Part shown: positions 1 through 8,392 of the stretch, one piece after another
How positions within the stretch are numbered: position 1 is the first letter of the stretch
Layout: every line of letters starts with the position of its first letter
Assembly: GCF_014639535.1 (NCBI RefSeq)
Contig: NZ_BMGA01000004.1
Location: 124,001 to 188,000, forward strand
DNA length: 64,000 bases
Direction: 5' to 3'
DNA from: Flavobacterium palustre
Lineage (GTDB): Bacteria > Bacteroidota > Bacteroidia > Flavobacteriales > Flavobacteriaceae
Position numbers and translations under genes: made by a program
Notes under the pieces: generated by a model
Database searches by the model: none
What the model was told of the DNA's origin: nothing
What the model saw: only the letters and a program-made list of their open reading frames with translations

Positions 1-1210
1 CGAAACTAACGGCTACCCAATTGTTTATGGCGAGAAAATAATCGACCCGAATTTACCAACTGTTTTAGTTTACGGTCATTATGATGTACAGCCACCGGAT
101 CCTGTTGAACTGTGGACTTCGCCTCCATTTGAACCCGTTATTAAAAAAACCGACATTCATCCCGAAGGCGCTATTTTTGCCCGTGGTGCTTGTGACGACA
201 AAGGTCAGATGTACATGCACGTAAAAGCTTTCGAATACATGGTTAGCAACAACTGCCTGCCATGCAACGTTAAATTCATGATTGAAGGCGAGGAAGAAGT
301 AGGCAGCGTGAACCTAAAAACTTTTGTTGAAAACAATACCGAAAAACTTAAAAACGATGTGATTTTAATTTCCGATACCGGAATGATTTCTAACCAACAA
401 CCTTCTATCACTACTGGTTTGCGAGGCCTAAGTTATGTAGAAGTGGAAGTTACAGGACCTAGCCGTGATTTACATTCAGGATTGTATGGTGGTGCCGTTG
501 CAAATCCTATCAATATCCTAAGCAAAATGATTGCTTCCTTACACGACGAAAACAATCGCATTACTATTCCGGGATTTTATGATAAAGTAGAAGAATTATC
601 TTTGGAAGAAAGAACCGAAATGGCCAAAGCCCCTTTCGATATTGAAGATTATAAAAAAGCATTGGATTTAAAAGATGTTTATGGCGAAGCAGGCTATGTG
701 ACCAATGAAAGAAACGCCATCCGCCCTACGCTGGACGTCAACGGAATCTGGGGCGGTTACACCGGTCAGGGTGCTAAAACGGTTATTCCATCTAAGGCTT
801 TCGCCAAAATTTCGATGCGACTGGTTCCTAATCAGGACTGGGAAGAAATCACCGAATTATTCACCAAGCATTTTACCAATATTGCTCCCGCAGCAGTTAC
901 CGTAAAAGTAACTCCGCATCACGGTGGTCAGGGTTATGTGACGCCAATTGACAGCATTGGTTACCAAGCCGCAAATATGGCTTACACCGAAACCTTTGGA
1001 ATTCCTGCCATTCCGGTACGCTCCGGCGGAAGCATTCCTATTGTAGCCTTATTCGAAAAAGAATTGAAAAGCAAAACCATACTAATGGGATTTGGCCTCG
1101 ACAGCGATGCCATTCATTCGCCAAATGAACATTTTGGGATTTTCAATTACTTAAAAGGAATTGAAACTATTCCGCTGTTTTATAAGTATTTTGTGGAGTT
1201 ATCAAAGTGA
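1..1210 (+). CDS. M20-family metallo-dipeptidase, C-terminal part (5' end outside window)
   Basis: The frame is open from base 2 with no start, so the gene begins before the window; about 402 residues are present of a family usually near 460. The protein should be a di-zinc cytosolic peptidase that splits dipeptides or small peptides. The M20 metal motifs are visible in order: GHYDVQPPDP near the left end (metal His and catalytic Asp), GACDDKGQ (bridging Asp) and EGEEEVGS (catalytic Glu plus metal Glu). A dimerisation (lid) domain follows, and the C-terminal AIHSPNEHF stretch carries the last metal-binding His. A hairpin terminator follows about 70 bases after the stop. The family is clear; the exact substrate is not readable from sequence. 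Confidence 0.9.
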   Translation, partial: ETNGYPIVYGEKIIDPNLPTVLVYGHYDVQPPDPVELWTSPPFEPVIKKTDIHPEGAIFARGACDDKGQMYMHVKAFEYMVSNNCLPCNVKFMIEGEEEVGSVNLKTFVENNTEKLKNDVILISDTGMISNQQPSITTGLRGLSYVEVEVTGPSRDLHSGLYGGAVANPINILSKMIASLHDENNRITIPGFYDKVEELSLEERTEMAKAPFDIEDYKKALDLKDVYGEAGYVTNERNAIRPTLDVNGIWGGYTGQGAKTVIPSKAFAKISMRLVPNQDWEEITELFTKHFTNIAPAAVTVKVTPHHGGQGYVTPIDSIGYQAANMAYTETFGIPAIPVRSGGSIPIVALFEKELKSKTILMGFGLDSDAIHSPNEHFGIFNYLKGIETIPLFYKYFVELSK

Positions 1211-1221
1211 TTTAACCGCAA

Positions 1222-1239
1222 TCCCGATAGCTATCGGGA
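1222..1239. repeat. Short perfect palindrome of the TCCCGA...TCGGGA type
   Basis: An 18-bp perfect dyad, TCCCGATAGCTATCGGGA, lies 12 bases after the dipeptidase stop, inside text of the form TTAACCGCAA...CGCAAAG that also recurs elsewhere in the window. A sister palindrome, CCCGAAAGCTTTCGGG, is found at 8493-8508; it differs by swapping an A-T pair for T-A, so base pairing is kept. It looks like a mobile or recurrent intergenic palindrome rather than a terminator, because no T-run follows. Confidence 0.6.
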
Positions 1240-1282
1240 CACAAAGTTTTTCGCAAAGTTCGCTAAGCTAAAAGAAACAAAA

Positions 1283-1314
1283 TCCGTTTATTCTTTAGAG
1301 TAAACGGAGTTTTT
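1283..1314 (+). terminator. Rho-independent terminator of the dipeptidase gene
   Basis: An 8-bp perfect stem (TCCGTTTA / TAAACGGA) with a 10-base loop is followed by GTTTTT. It sits about 70 bases after the dipeptidase stop on the same strand. Confidence 0.75.
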
Positions 1315-1405
1315 ATGAAACTTTCACTAGAGAAAATTATTATTCAATATCTTACTTAATGTTTGCATTAAATCATATTCAAATCTCTAAAATATCAAAC
1401 AGTAA

Positions 1406-1798
1406 TCAACCAATGTATTTAATTCCTAATTTTTCAAATTGATTATTTAGTTTATTATAATTTATTGGTTTTTCCAATACTGGATATTTTTTATTCAGAC
1501 CATTTTCTACATCATATTTATCACTTAATGCTTGACCCGTTAAAATTAAAATTTTTATGGGCTCAACAAGTGTTTTCTCAATTTTTTTTATTAAACCAAA
1601 CCCATCCAAACTGCTTTGAGAGGATAAGTCTAAATCAATAATTATTAAAGAATAATCTTGAAGTTTTTTGAGATCAGGAAAGCTATCGCTACTAGGATAA
1701 TTTTCTAATTTCAATGAATAATTGAAATATTTTTTATTCAAATATTTAAATGCAATTTCAACAGTATCATATTCGTTTTCAAAAATCGCTATTTTCAT
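1406..1798 (-). CDS. Stand-alone response-regulator receiver domain
   Basis: A 130-residue protein that is a single receiver (CheY-like) fold with no output domain. Visible hallmarks are an acidic patch near the N-terminus (E7, E9, in place of the usual Asp pair), the probable phospho-acceptor D55 in IIIDLDLS, T87 in ILTGQ, and the K110-P111 pair in LEKPI. The start overlaps the end of the upstream kinase-like gene by 20 bases, which implies translational coupling and joint function. It most likely accepts phosphate from that kinase and then acts by protein-protein contact, perhaps on the membrane protein encoded first in the operon; that step is inference. The DNA is markedly AT-rich compared with neighbouring genes. 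Confidence 0.8.
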   Translation of the reverse strand: MKIAIFENEYDTVEIAFKYLNKKYFNYSLKLENYPSSDSFPDLKKLQDYSLIIIDLDLSSQSSLDGFGLIKKIEKTLVEPIKILILTGQALSDKYDVENGLNKKYPVLEKPINYNKLNNQFEKLGIKYIG

Positions 1799-3443
1799 TT
1801 TCTTCTTTTTTAAATGATAATTTTAATTCAATAATATTCCCATCAACTTCTATGACACCTGAAACACACATTTCTTCTAATATAGACTTCATAATCAATA
1901 TCCCATGTGATGTTCTCTGCAAAATCTTATCTCTTTCAGTAGAATTAAAATCATCTCTTAATTCTAAAATATCTTTTTTATCTTCTATTTTGAATTGATT
2001 CCTAAATGATATTAAATATTGTGTTTGAGTTTCACTAAAAACAACTATTTCGTCTTTTTCAGAATACTTTTTTAAATTTGCAATCCAATCTAAAATTAAA
2101 ATATACAAACCATCACTATTTAATTTTACTGTAAATTTATCTATTAAATTTACGTCAACATCTATTTCAACGTTAAAAGTTTCAAAAAAGTCTAACCAAA
2201 TTTCGCGTATTGAACCAAAAAGAAAATTCAATGTCTTATCCTCAAGTTTTGTAGCAGAAAAAGGTTTGTCTGACTTATCTAATATTGCTTTAACTCTATC
2301 CATCAAGAGTTTATAACTTCTTTCTAATCTATCTAATTCTGTTGAATAAAGTTTCAAATCGTCTCCATCCATTTTCCCATTAATGTTATCTTTAGACATT
2401 TCAATAAAATTATCCAGTGTATTAAATCTATTACGGATAAAATGCATAGCTTTTTCAGCATTTTGGATATGAAAATATTTTTTCCTGAAATCCATTAGCA
2501 TTTTCTTATTCTCATTTTTTATTGAATTCTCTATTCCAATCACTTTTGAGATTCTAGCCGTTATAGACTGAAGTAAACTGATATAATATGTATTGAATAA
2601 TCTATTTGAAAAATCTTCAAGTACAAATACAAAAATGTATCTATTGTTTTTTGTTTGATTAACGAGAAAAAAGTTTTTACTACAATTAACATCATTAATC
2701 TCTAAATTAATATTTGAATATGAAAGAGCTTCTAAATCTTTTGCGTTTATTACTTCTTGAATAAATTCATCATCAATTGTATATGACCAAACAAAAACAG
2801 AACTGTTCTCAATAATTATTTTTCTTTTATCAATTTTAAAACAAATAATTTTAGAAAAAGTTGGTCTGTAAAATTTTAAAAACTTTATATTATTTAAAAC
2901 ATCTAGAATCCCATTGTAAACTTTATAACTTTTTCTTAATTCAAGTTCCTTTTCAAGAAAAAGTTCAATCTCTTTATTTAGTTTAGAAATATTTTCAAAA
3001 TATTTATTCCTACTATCAGTTATAAAATTTACTATTCTAAATGCAAATGTCACAATTATAAATGTCCAAGAAAATTTATAATTATTTAATAAAAAAATGG
3101 AGAATACAAATAAAACATAAAGCATAATTGACTTCTTATCTCCAGAATGATTTGGTGAATTTATTACAGGTAAAAGCAAAAAAGTTGCTGTCACTATATC
3201 TAAATCTTTACCATAAATTAAAAATACAATGAATAAATAATCATTTACTAATCGAATTTTCGAACTAAATCCATCATTAAAAACTGTATTAACATATATA
3301 AATAAATATGGAATTATAGCTAGATAATACCAATAACACTCAAAATAATTATCTTTATAATTGATAATGTATATACCAAAAAGTATAATAATTAATCTAA
3401 AAAAAATACTAAGGGTTTTATTTGTAAATTTTTGTAAAGTCAT
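1779..3443 (-). CDS. Divergent membrane-bound sensor histidine kinase
   Basis: A 554-residue protein. Residues about 10-140 hold four to five hydrophobic segments, 150-175 look coiled-coil, and 175-300 form a globular, possibly GAF-like, sensory region. Residues 310-390 resemble a DHp dimerisation helix pair with a H-box-like AMHFIRNRF, making H334 the candidate phosphorylated His (compare HEIRNPL in classical kinases). The C-terminal ATPase-like domain has an N-box candidate (DWIANLKKY, N456) and a G-box-like RTSHGILIMKS near 510-520, but the glycine-rich loops are poor, so catalytic activity is uncertain. It starts 1 base after the upstream membrane-protein gene and overlaps the receiver gene downstream. 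A kinase assignment is likely but not certain. Confidence 0.65.
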   Translation of the reverse strand: MTLQKFTNKTLSIFFRLIIILFGIYIINYKDNYFECYWYYLAIIPYLFIYVNTVFNDGFSSKIRLVNDYLFIVFLIYGKDLDIVTATFLLLPVINSPNHSGDKKSIMLYVLFVFSIFLLNNYKFSWTFIIVTFAFRIVNFITDSRNKYFENISKLNKEIELFLEKELELRKSYKVYNGILDVLNNIKFLKFYRPTFSKIICFKIDKRKIIIENSSVFVWSYTIDDEFIQEVINAKDLEALSYSNINLEINDVNCSKNFFLVNQTKNNRYIFVFVLEDFSNRLFNTYYISLLQSITARISKVIGIENSIKNENKKMLMDFRKKYFHIQNAEKAMHFIRNRFNTLDNFIEMSKDNINGKMDGDDLKLYSTELDRLERSYKLLMDRVKAILDKSDKPFSATKLEDKTLNFLFGSIREIWLDFFETFNVEIDVDVNLIDKFTVKLNSDGLYILILDWIANLKKYSEKDEIVVFSETQTQYLISFRNQFKIEDKKDILELRDDFNSTERDKILQRTSHGILIMKSILEEMCVSGVIEVDGNIIELKLSFKKEENENSDF

Positions 3444-3444
3444 A

Positions 3445-4179
3445 TTATCTTTTTAAATAATCACTAAGCTTATTAAAAATAAAAACAAGCACATATAAAA
3501 ACAAAAATATTTTTCCAATCATTAATGCAATCATTGAAAATTCATCATTAGGCCTAATTTTGAAATCTTCATTAACTCCCAACAATGATGAAAAAACATT
3601 GATAAAATGATTAAAAAAATAATTATTACAAACTCCTAAATAGGTAAGTTTAAAATCAAATAATGACATCCAACTTAATTGAGCAGGCATAAGTATTAAT
3701 CCTGAAATTAGCGCTACAGTAAATAACGTTATAAAAAGTGTAAATAAACTATACAAAGGAAAATATACTAAAACATTTAAAATTGATCTAAAATTCATAA
3801 AATCATTTTTTGAATTTTCTAATATTGTTTTAATACGTATTTTTTGAAAGGTTTTAATTTCATCTTCAAAAGAACTTTTTTGCAATTGTCTTATTAAAAA
3901 ATTCAGATAATACAATTTTTCTTTATTTTCAAGCTTATTTAATAATTCAATTATTTTTCGTTCCCTAATTTCATCATATTTTATAGGACCAAGTTCTGCT
4001 ACTTCAATTATAGAAATTAAGTATTTTTTTATATCTACAGAAATATGATTTTTATAATTATATAATTCTGTTTCACTTAATTTTATTTGAACAATATTAT
4101 TTAAAACATTACTCTTACCCGTATATGTAAAATCCTTATTTTCAAGCTTCTTATATTCTTCTTCTAAAAGTTTAATCAT
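3445..4179 (-). CDS. Two-helix membrane protein, ion-channel-like, unknown function
   Basis: I do not recognise a named family. The first 130 residues are soluble, charged and helical. Then come a long hydrophobic helix (about 137-165), a 50-residue extracytoplasmic stretch containing a semi-hydrophobic segment (about 183-205), and a second helix (about 215-238) ending in a short basic tail. The helix / re-entrant segment / helix plan, with IRPNDEFSMIALMIGKIFLFLYV at the second helix, recalls two-helix cation channels, but no TVGYG-type selectivity filter is present. It is the first large gene of the operon with the kinase and receiver. The start codon overlaps the stop of a tiny upstream frame (TAATG). 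Function as a signal-gated channel or effector is inference. Confidence 0.6.
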   Translation of the reverse strand: MIKLLEEEYKKLENKDFTYTGKSNVLNNIVQIKLSETELYNYKNHISVDIKKYLISIIEVAELGPIKYDEIRERKIIELLNKLENKEKLYYLNFLIRQLQKSSFEDEIKTFQKIRIKTILENSKNDFMNFRSILNVLVYFPLYSLFTLFITLFTVALISGLILMPAQLSWMSLFDFKLTYLGVCNNYFFNHFINVFSSLLGVNEDFKIRPNDEFSMIALMIGKIFLFLYVLVFIFNKLSDYLKR

Positions 4180-4244
4180 TATATCTTTATTTCTAAAATC
4201 CTAGGTAAATCACTTCTCTCATAATCATAACAGTATTCTTTCAT
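4179..4244 (-). CDS. Possible 21-codon leader ORF
   Basis: An ATG at 4244 opens a 21-codon frame (beginning MKEYCYDYERSD) whose TAA overlaps the ATG of the membrane-protein gene as TAATG. It lies between the predicted promoter and the first large gene, so it could be a coupling leader peptide. Its short length means it may also be chance; no homology can be judged. Confidence 0.35.
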   Translation of the reverse strand: MKEYCYDYERSDLPRILEIKI

Positions 4245-4285
4245 ACCAAACTCTTATAATTAAAATTATCATTTTATAAACAACT

Positions 4286-4315
4286 CAAATATATAAACTA
4301 TTTATTACAAATCAA
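4286..4315 (-). promoter_or_regulatory. Bacteroidota-type promoter of the kinase/receiver operon
   Basis: On the minus strand, TTG at 4315-4313, 19 bases, then TATATTTG at 4293-4286, matching the TTTG / TAnnTTTG pattern except for the first base of the upstream box. The implied start site leaves a leader of roughly 100 bases that contains the 21-codon ORF. Confidence 0.5.
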
Positions 4316-4343
4316 TCAGTATTATTAAAATGAAATCATTATA

Positions 4344-4425
4344 CTTTTGCTATTTTCTTTAAAAAGCAAAAGATAGAGCGTACAGCCTGACCCGGCGTAA
4401 TGAAATGGAGATGGGGAACGCCCAA
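4344..4425. repeat. Intergenic repeat-like segment with a hairpin
   Basis: CTTTTGCT (4344-4351) pairs with AGCAAAAG (4365-4372) and is followed by a comparatively GC-rich stretch ending GGGGAACGCCC. The texture (GGGCGTTCCCC... read on the minus strand, ending in a small-letter hairpin) resembles dispersed intergenic repeats I know from Flavobacterium genomes. Only one copy is in this window, so the repeat status rests on that memory. Confidence 0.4.
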
Positions 4426-4433
4426 AAAAAAAA

Positions 4434-5792
4434 TCAACTATACTTATACCCCAAATAAGGCATTGGTTTTTCTATGAAGTGAATACCGTAGACTTCCAGT
4501 TCTTTTAAAACCGGCAAGTACACTTCTTTCAAGACAGGAAGTTGCACACCGTAGGTTTTAATTTTTCCGTTCAGGATTAATAAAGTTGCCATAGCAACCG
4601 GCAATCCTACGGTTTTAGCCATAGCGGTATAAGTTTGGTCTTGTCCTATGCAAACCATTTGGGAATCCATCTGGACTTTTTTGCCGTTGAGTTCGTAGCC
4701 AAATTTATGGTACATCACAATCATATCTTTATCATCGGGCTCTAGCGTCCAGCTGTCACTGAGAATTTTCTCCAGAATATGGGCAGGAGTCGCATTCTTG
4801 AGTCCGACTATTTTATTATCGTTGAATAAATCCAATTCCAGCAATTTGTCCCACATAATGTCGTCCTGATCGATTTTGAGCAGTAAACGGGTTTTTATTT
4901 CCACTGAATCCGTGGGATGATACGGCAAAAAGGAATTCATAAACTGGCGGTAACTCATGTTTTCGGAATCTTCCATGACATAAGAATCATCAGTCATGCC
5001 CAATTGCACAAACATATTCCAGGCTTTGGAAAAGCCTACTCTTCTAATCGTTCCGCGATAGAGCGTGAGAATATCTTCCAGTCCATAAATGCTTCGGTAT
5101 TTTAAAGAATCTCTGTTGGAATAAGCTTCAAATTTGCCGTAACCTTCTACTTCCAGAAATTCAGTACGGCGAAACAAGCTGGTGTACGGAATGTATTTAT
5201 AAGTACCTTCCTGAATAAATTTGGCCACACCGCCCTGACCCGCCAACACTACATTACGCGGTGCCCAGGTAAATTTGTAATTCCAAAGATTCGTATCGGA
5301 TTCAGGAGCTACGAGTCCGCCGCAAAAGGATTCAAACAACAGCATTTTTCCGCCTTTTTCCCTGATTTCATTAATCACTTTCATTGCACTCATGTGGTCA
5401 ATTCCCGGATCTAAACCTATCTCGTTCATGAAAATCAAATTGTTCTTTTTCACCTCAGCATCCAGTGCCTGCATTGCATCGCTTATGTAAGAAGCGGTAA
5501 CTAGGTTTTTCTTGAACAGCAAACAATCTTTAGCAATTTCGATATGCAAATGCGCCGGCAACATCGATATTACGATAGCAGCTTTTTCAATAGCTGCTCT
5601 TCGCTCCTTTTCATTAAAAATATCCAGAGCAATCGCGGTAGCGTTAGGATAATTATTGGTTTTCTTCTGAGCCAGTTCCAAAGACAAATCGGCAATAACA
5701 AGCTGCAATTGCTCGGATTCAGATTGATCTAAAAGATACTGAATCAACGAAGAAGCGGAACGGCCTGCACCAATAATTAGAATTTCTCTCAT
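4434..5792 (-). CDS. Saccharopine dehydrogenase family protein
   Basis: A 452-residue NAD(P)-dependent oxidoreductase. The N-terminal Rossmann fold is obvious (REILIIGAGRSASS, dinucleotide-binding GxGxxx), followed at about 125-150 by EIGLDPGIDHMSAMK, typical of saccharopine dehydrogenase / homospermidine-synthase-like enzymes, and a C-terminal substrate domain. It probably acts in lysine degradation by the saccharopine route, or on a related imino acid. The open frame extends 16 codons further upstream, but the Rossmann strand begins at the ATG at 5792 and a good promoter lies inside the longer version, so I start it at 5792. It is monocistronic. The family is clear; the substrate is inferred. 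Confidence 0.88.
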   Translation of the reverse strand: MREILIIGAGRSASSLIQYLLDQSESEQLQLVIADLSLELAQKKTNNYPNATAIALDIFNEKERRAAIEKAAIVISMLPAHLHIEIAKDCLLFKKNLVTASYISDAMQALDAEVKKNNLIFMNEIGLDPGIDHMSAMKVINEIREKGGKMLLFESFCGGLVAPESDTNLWNYKFTWAPRNVVLAGQGGVAKFIQEGTYKYIPYTSLFRRTEFLEVEGYGKFEAYSNRDSLKYRSIYGLEDILTLYRGTIRRVGFSKAWNMFVQLGMTDDSYVMEDSENMSYRQFMNSFLPYHPTDSVEIKTRLLLKIDQDDIMWDKLLELDLFNDNKIVGLKNATPAHILEKILSDSWTLEPDDKDMIVMYHKFGYELNGKKVQMDSQMVCIGQDQTYTAMAKTVGLPVAMATLLILNGKIKTYGVQLPVLKEVYLPVLKELEVYGIHFIEKPMPYLGYKYS

Positions 5793-5809
5793 AGCTGGAA
5801 AATAGTACT

Positions 5810-5840
5810 CAAAAATAAGGAAATGTTTGTGGGAAGACAA
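5810..5840 (-). promoter_or_regulatory. Promoter of the saccharopine dehydrogenase family gene
   Basis: Minus strand: TTG (5840-5838), 20 bases, TATTTTTG (5817-5810). The start site would lie only about 10 bases before the ATG at 5792, which supports that start over the longer frame. Confidence 0.6.
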
Positions 5841-5866
5841 GAGACAATCATTTAAAAATTATAGTT

Positions 5867-6036
5867 ATTTTCTTTTTTGCTTGATCAAAAAAGAAACAAA
5901 AAAATCAAGTCTTATACTTCCTCGTCGGTCAAATGAGTTTTCGAATACTAAAAGAAAATAACTCGCTACGCTCAAACAGATTTTCTTTTTACGTATTCTT
6001 CAAACATTTGACACTCGACTGCGGAAGCTAAGGACA
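5867..6036. repeat. Long intergenic palindromic repeat, copy 1 (170 bp)
   Basis: Copy 1 of a direct repeat whose second copy is at 8393-8575; outside the central loop they differ by only about ten substitutions. It contains a small outer hairpin (CTTGAT ... ATCAAG around an A-rich loop) and a long imperfect hairpin with arms 5928-5958 and 5981-6012 (GTCAAAT...GAATAC...AAAGAAAA against its complement) around a 22-base loop. No open frame of interest is present. Confidence 0.85.
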
Positions 6037-6117
6037 GCCAAACAATAATCGAATCTTCTCGAATAAAATTTCACAAAACTTTAGCACAAATTACGGCAAA
6101 CTATCAGCCAAAAAGCT

Positions 6118-6147
6118 TTTGGTTTCCTTTGATTTCGAATACTTTTG
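6118..6147 (+). promoter_or_regulatory. Promoter of the DUF423 gene
   Basis: TTTG at 6118-6121, 18 bases, then TACTTTTG at 6140-6147: a perfect match to the Bacteroidota vegetative consensus, 23 bases before the ATG. Confidence 0.75.
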
Positions 6148-6170
6148 TGTGAAACCTAAACAGAACAAAA

Positions 6171-6566
6171 ATGGACAAGAAAACAATTTCAACAGCGGCT
6201 TTACTGGGAATGATTGCAATAATTCTGGGGGCTTTTGGCGCTCATGCACTAAAAAAAGTATTGAACGCAGAACAATTAATAACCTTTGAAACGGGTGTGC
6301 GCTACCAAATGTATCATGCTTTATTTTTAGTTTTCATTGGACTCATCCCTGTTTTAAGTTCGAAAACAAAAAAAATCATTTATAATCTGGTGCTTTCAGG
6401 CGTGCTGTTATTTTCAGGTTCGATTTATTTATTGGCAACCAATGAACTTACTCCGTTTTTTGACTTCAAAACAATTGGTTTTGTAACGCCTATTGGCGGA
6501 TTTTTATTAATCAGCGCCTGGGCGGTTTTGTTCTATAATATCACAAAAAAGTCCGATAAAAATTAA
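6171..6566 (+). CDS. DUF423 family small membrane protein
   Basis: A 131-residue inner-membrane protein with four hydrophobic helices. The N-terminus, with AALLGMIAIILGAFGAHALKK followed by an YQMYHALFLVFIGL motif, is diagnostic of the DUF423 (YgdD-like) family, whose biochemical role is not established. Length matches the family. It has its own consensus promoter and is followed 74 bases later by pckA on the same strand, so read-through is possible, but no functional link is known. Confidence 0.9.
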   Translation: MDKKTISTAALLGMIAIILGAFGAHALKKVLNAEQLITFETGVRYQMYHALFLVFIGLIPVLSSKTKKIIYNLVLSGVLLFSGSIYLLATNELTPFFDFKTIGFVTPIGGFLLISAWAVLFYNITKKSDKN

Positions 6567-6640
6567 GGATTCAAAAGTGGAACTAAAATATATGTTTTAT
6601 CTTTATGTATCAGATACAAAACCACTAAACAAGCCGTCTT

Positions 6641-8230
6641 ATGAATGAGAGCACTACGTTTTCACTTGAAAATATCGGAATTAAAAACGCCAACATACAT
6701 TATCAGTTAAGTCCCGGACAACTGCACGATTTGACGCTGCAACGCCGGGAAGGAAACGCAACATCCACAGGAGCTTTAGCTATCAATACGGGGAAATTTT
6801 CAGGTCGTTCACCACAGGATCGTTTTATTGTTAAAGACCACATTACTGAGAACGAAGTTTGGTGGGGAGCTGTTAATATTCCTTTTGAAGCCGCAAAATT
6901 TGATGCTTTATACAACAAACTAACCGACTATTTATCCAATAAAGAAATCTTTGTCAGAGATGCAGCTGTATGTGCCGACCCTAATTACCGATTAAACGTT
7001 CGCGTGATTACCGAAACGCCTTGGGAAAACTTATTTGCCTACAATATGTTTCTCAGACCAACAGCACAGGAACTGGCACAATTTTCACCCGACTGGACTT
7101 TAATTTGCGCACCCAGTTTCCAAGCCGATCCTAAAACCGACGGAACCCGTCAGGAAAATTTTGCCATCTTAAACTTTAGCCGAAAAACCATCATCATTGG
7201 CGGAACAGCTTATACAGGTGAAATGAAAAAAGGCATTTTCTCGGCATTAAATTTCATGCTGCCGGTTTTTAAAAATACCTTACCAATGCACTGTAGTGCC
7301 AACGTGGGCGAAGATGGAGCAACCGCTATTTTCTTTGGATTGTCCGGTACCGGAAAAACAACTCTTTCTGCCGACCCCAACCGAAAATTAATTGGCGATG
7401 ACGAACACGGATGGACCAGCGAAAACACTGTTTTTAATTTTGAAGGCGGATGTTATGCCAAAGTAGTCAACCTCAGCGAAGAAAATGAACCTGATATTTT
7501 TAATGCAATAAAAAGAGGTGCATTATTAGAAAATATCGTTTTCAAAAAAGGAACTAACGAAGTCGATTATACTGATATTTCCATCACGCCCAACACCCGA
7601 GTGAGCTACCCAATTGAACACATCAACAATGTTCAACCGGGTTCTATTGGGGAAAATCCAAAAAACATATTTTTCCTAACTGCGGATTCTTTTGGAATCC
7701 TCCCCCCAATAGCAAAACTAACGCCCGGTCAGGCAGCTTATCATTTTATTTCGGGTTACACCGCAAAAATTGCCGGAACCGAAGCCGGAATCAACGAACC
7801 ACAACCTAATTTCTCGGCTTGTTTTGGTGCACCGTTCATGCCTTTGCACCCAACCAGATACGCCGAAATGCTGAGTCAAAAAATGAAAGATGCCGATGTA
7901 AAAGTTTGGTTAATCAATACCGGATGGACCGGCGGTCCTTATGGAACCGGTAGCCGAATGAAATTAAAATACACTCGTGCTATGATTACTGCGGCTTTGA
8001 ATGGCGAATTGGACACTGTAAATTACCACAATCATGCAGTTTTTAAAATGGCTATTCCTAAGAGTTGCCCTAATGTTCCCGGCGAAATTTTAAATCCAAG
8101 AAACACCTGGGAAGACAAAGATTTATACGATACAAAAGCCCGCGAACTAGCCCAAAAATTCAAAGCGAATTTTATAAAATTTGAATCATTTGCTAATGAT
8201 GAAATTTTAGAAGGCGCACCGGAAGTGTAA
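6641..8230 (+). CDS. pckA: Phosphoenolpyruvate carboxykinase (ATP)
   Basis: A 529-residue enzyme converting oxaloacetate plus ATP to phosphoenolpyruvate, CO2 and ADP, the first step of gluconeogenesis; in the cytosol. Signature elements are present: GRSPQDRFIV near residue 55 (substrate-binding Arg), MHCSANVG near 216 (metal-binding His), the P-loop GLSGTGKTTLS near 232, DDEHGW shortly after (metal Asp), and NTRVSYPIEHI near 315. The full length fits the ATP-dependent family (about 530). It stands alone, with repeats downstream. No regulatory site is obvious upstream. Confidence 0.97.
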   Translation: MNESTTFSLENIGIKNANIHYQLSPGQLHDLTLQRREGNATSTGALAINTGKFSGRSPQDRFIVKDHITENEVWWGAVNIPFEAAKFDALYNKLTDYLSNKEIFVRDAAVCADPNYRLNVRVITETPWENLFAYNMFLRPTAQELAQFSPDWTLICAPSFQADPKTDGTRQENFAILNFSRKTIIIGGTAYTGEMKKGIFSALNFMLPVFKNTLPMHCSANVGEDGATAIFFGLSGTGKTTLSADPNRKLIGDDEHGWTSENTVFNFEGGCYAKVVNLSEENEPDIFNAIKRGALLENIVFKKGTNEVDYTDISITPNTRVSYPIEHINNVQPGSIGENPKNIFFLTADSFGILPPIAKLTPGQAAYHFISGYTAKIAGTEAGINEPQPNFSACFGAPFMPLHPTRYAEMLSQKMKDADVKVWLINTGWTGGPYGTGSRMKLKYTRAMITAALNGELDTVNYHNHAVFKMAIPKSCPNVPGEILNPRNTWEDKDLYDTKARELAQKFKANFIKFESFANDEILEGAPEV

Positions 8231-8259
8231 AATAACTTTTTGGATGAAATTATCAAAAC

Positions 8260-8322
8260 GTCAGTTCGAGTGAATTTTCAGAAAATGCCATAGCTTTTTC
8301 TGAAAATTTGTATCGAGAACCA
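8260..8322. repeat. Palindromic repeat of the GTTCGAGTG...TATCGAGAAC type
   Basis: Starting 30 bases after pckA, AATTTTCAGAAAA (8273-8285) is the exact complement of TTTTCTGAAAATT (8296-8308), framed by TCAGTTCGAGTG on the left and TATCGAGAACC on the right. I recall this frame as common in Flavobacteriaceae intergenic regions. It could act as a pckA 3' stabilising hairpin. Confidence 0.6.
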
Positions 8323-8392
8323 TTTTTAAATAAAAACACCAATGGTATTTTTTTTTTGCATAATGAAGTAGAGAGAAAAATTAGATTTATTA

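Noticed and set aside
705-905. Plus-strand frame inside the dipeptidase gene.
   Set aside because: Shadow frame of the real M20 coding sequence.
1406-4179. Detocs defence system.
   Set aside because: The kinase has membrane helices rather than a TPR sensor, there is only one receiver, and no receiver-effector fusion is present; at best distantly analogous.
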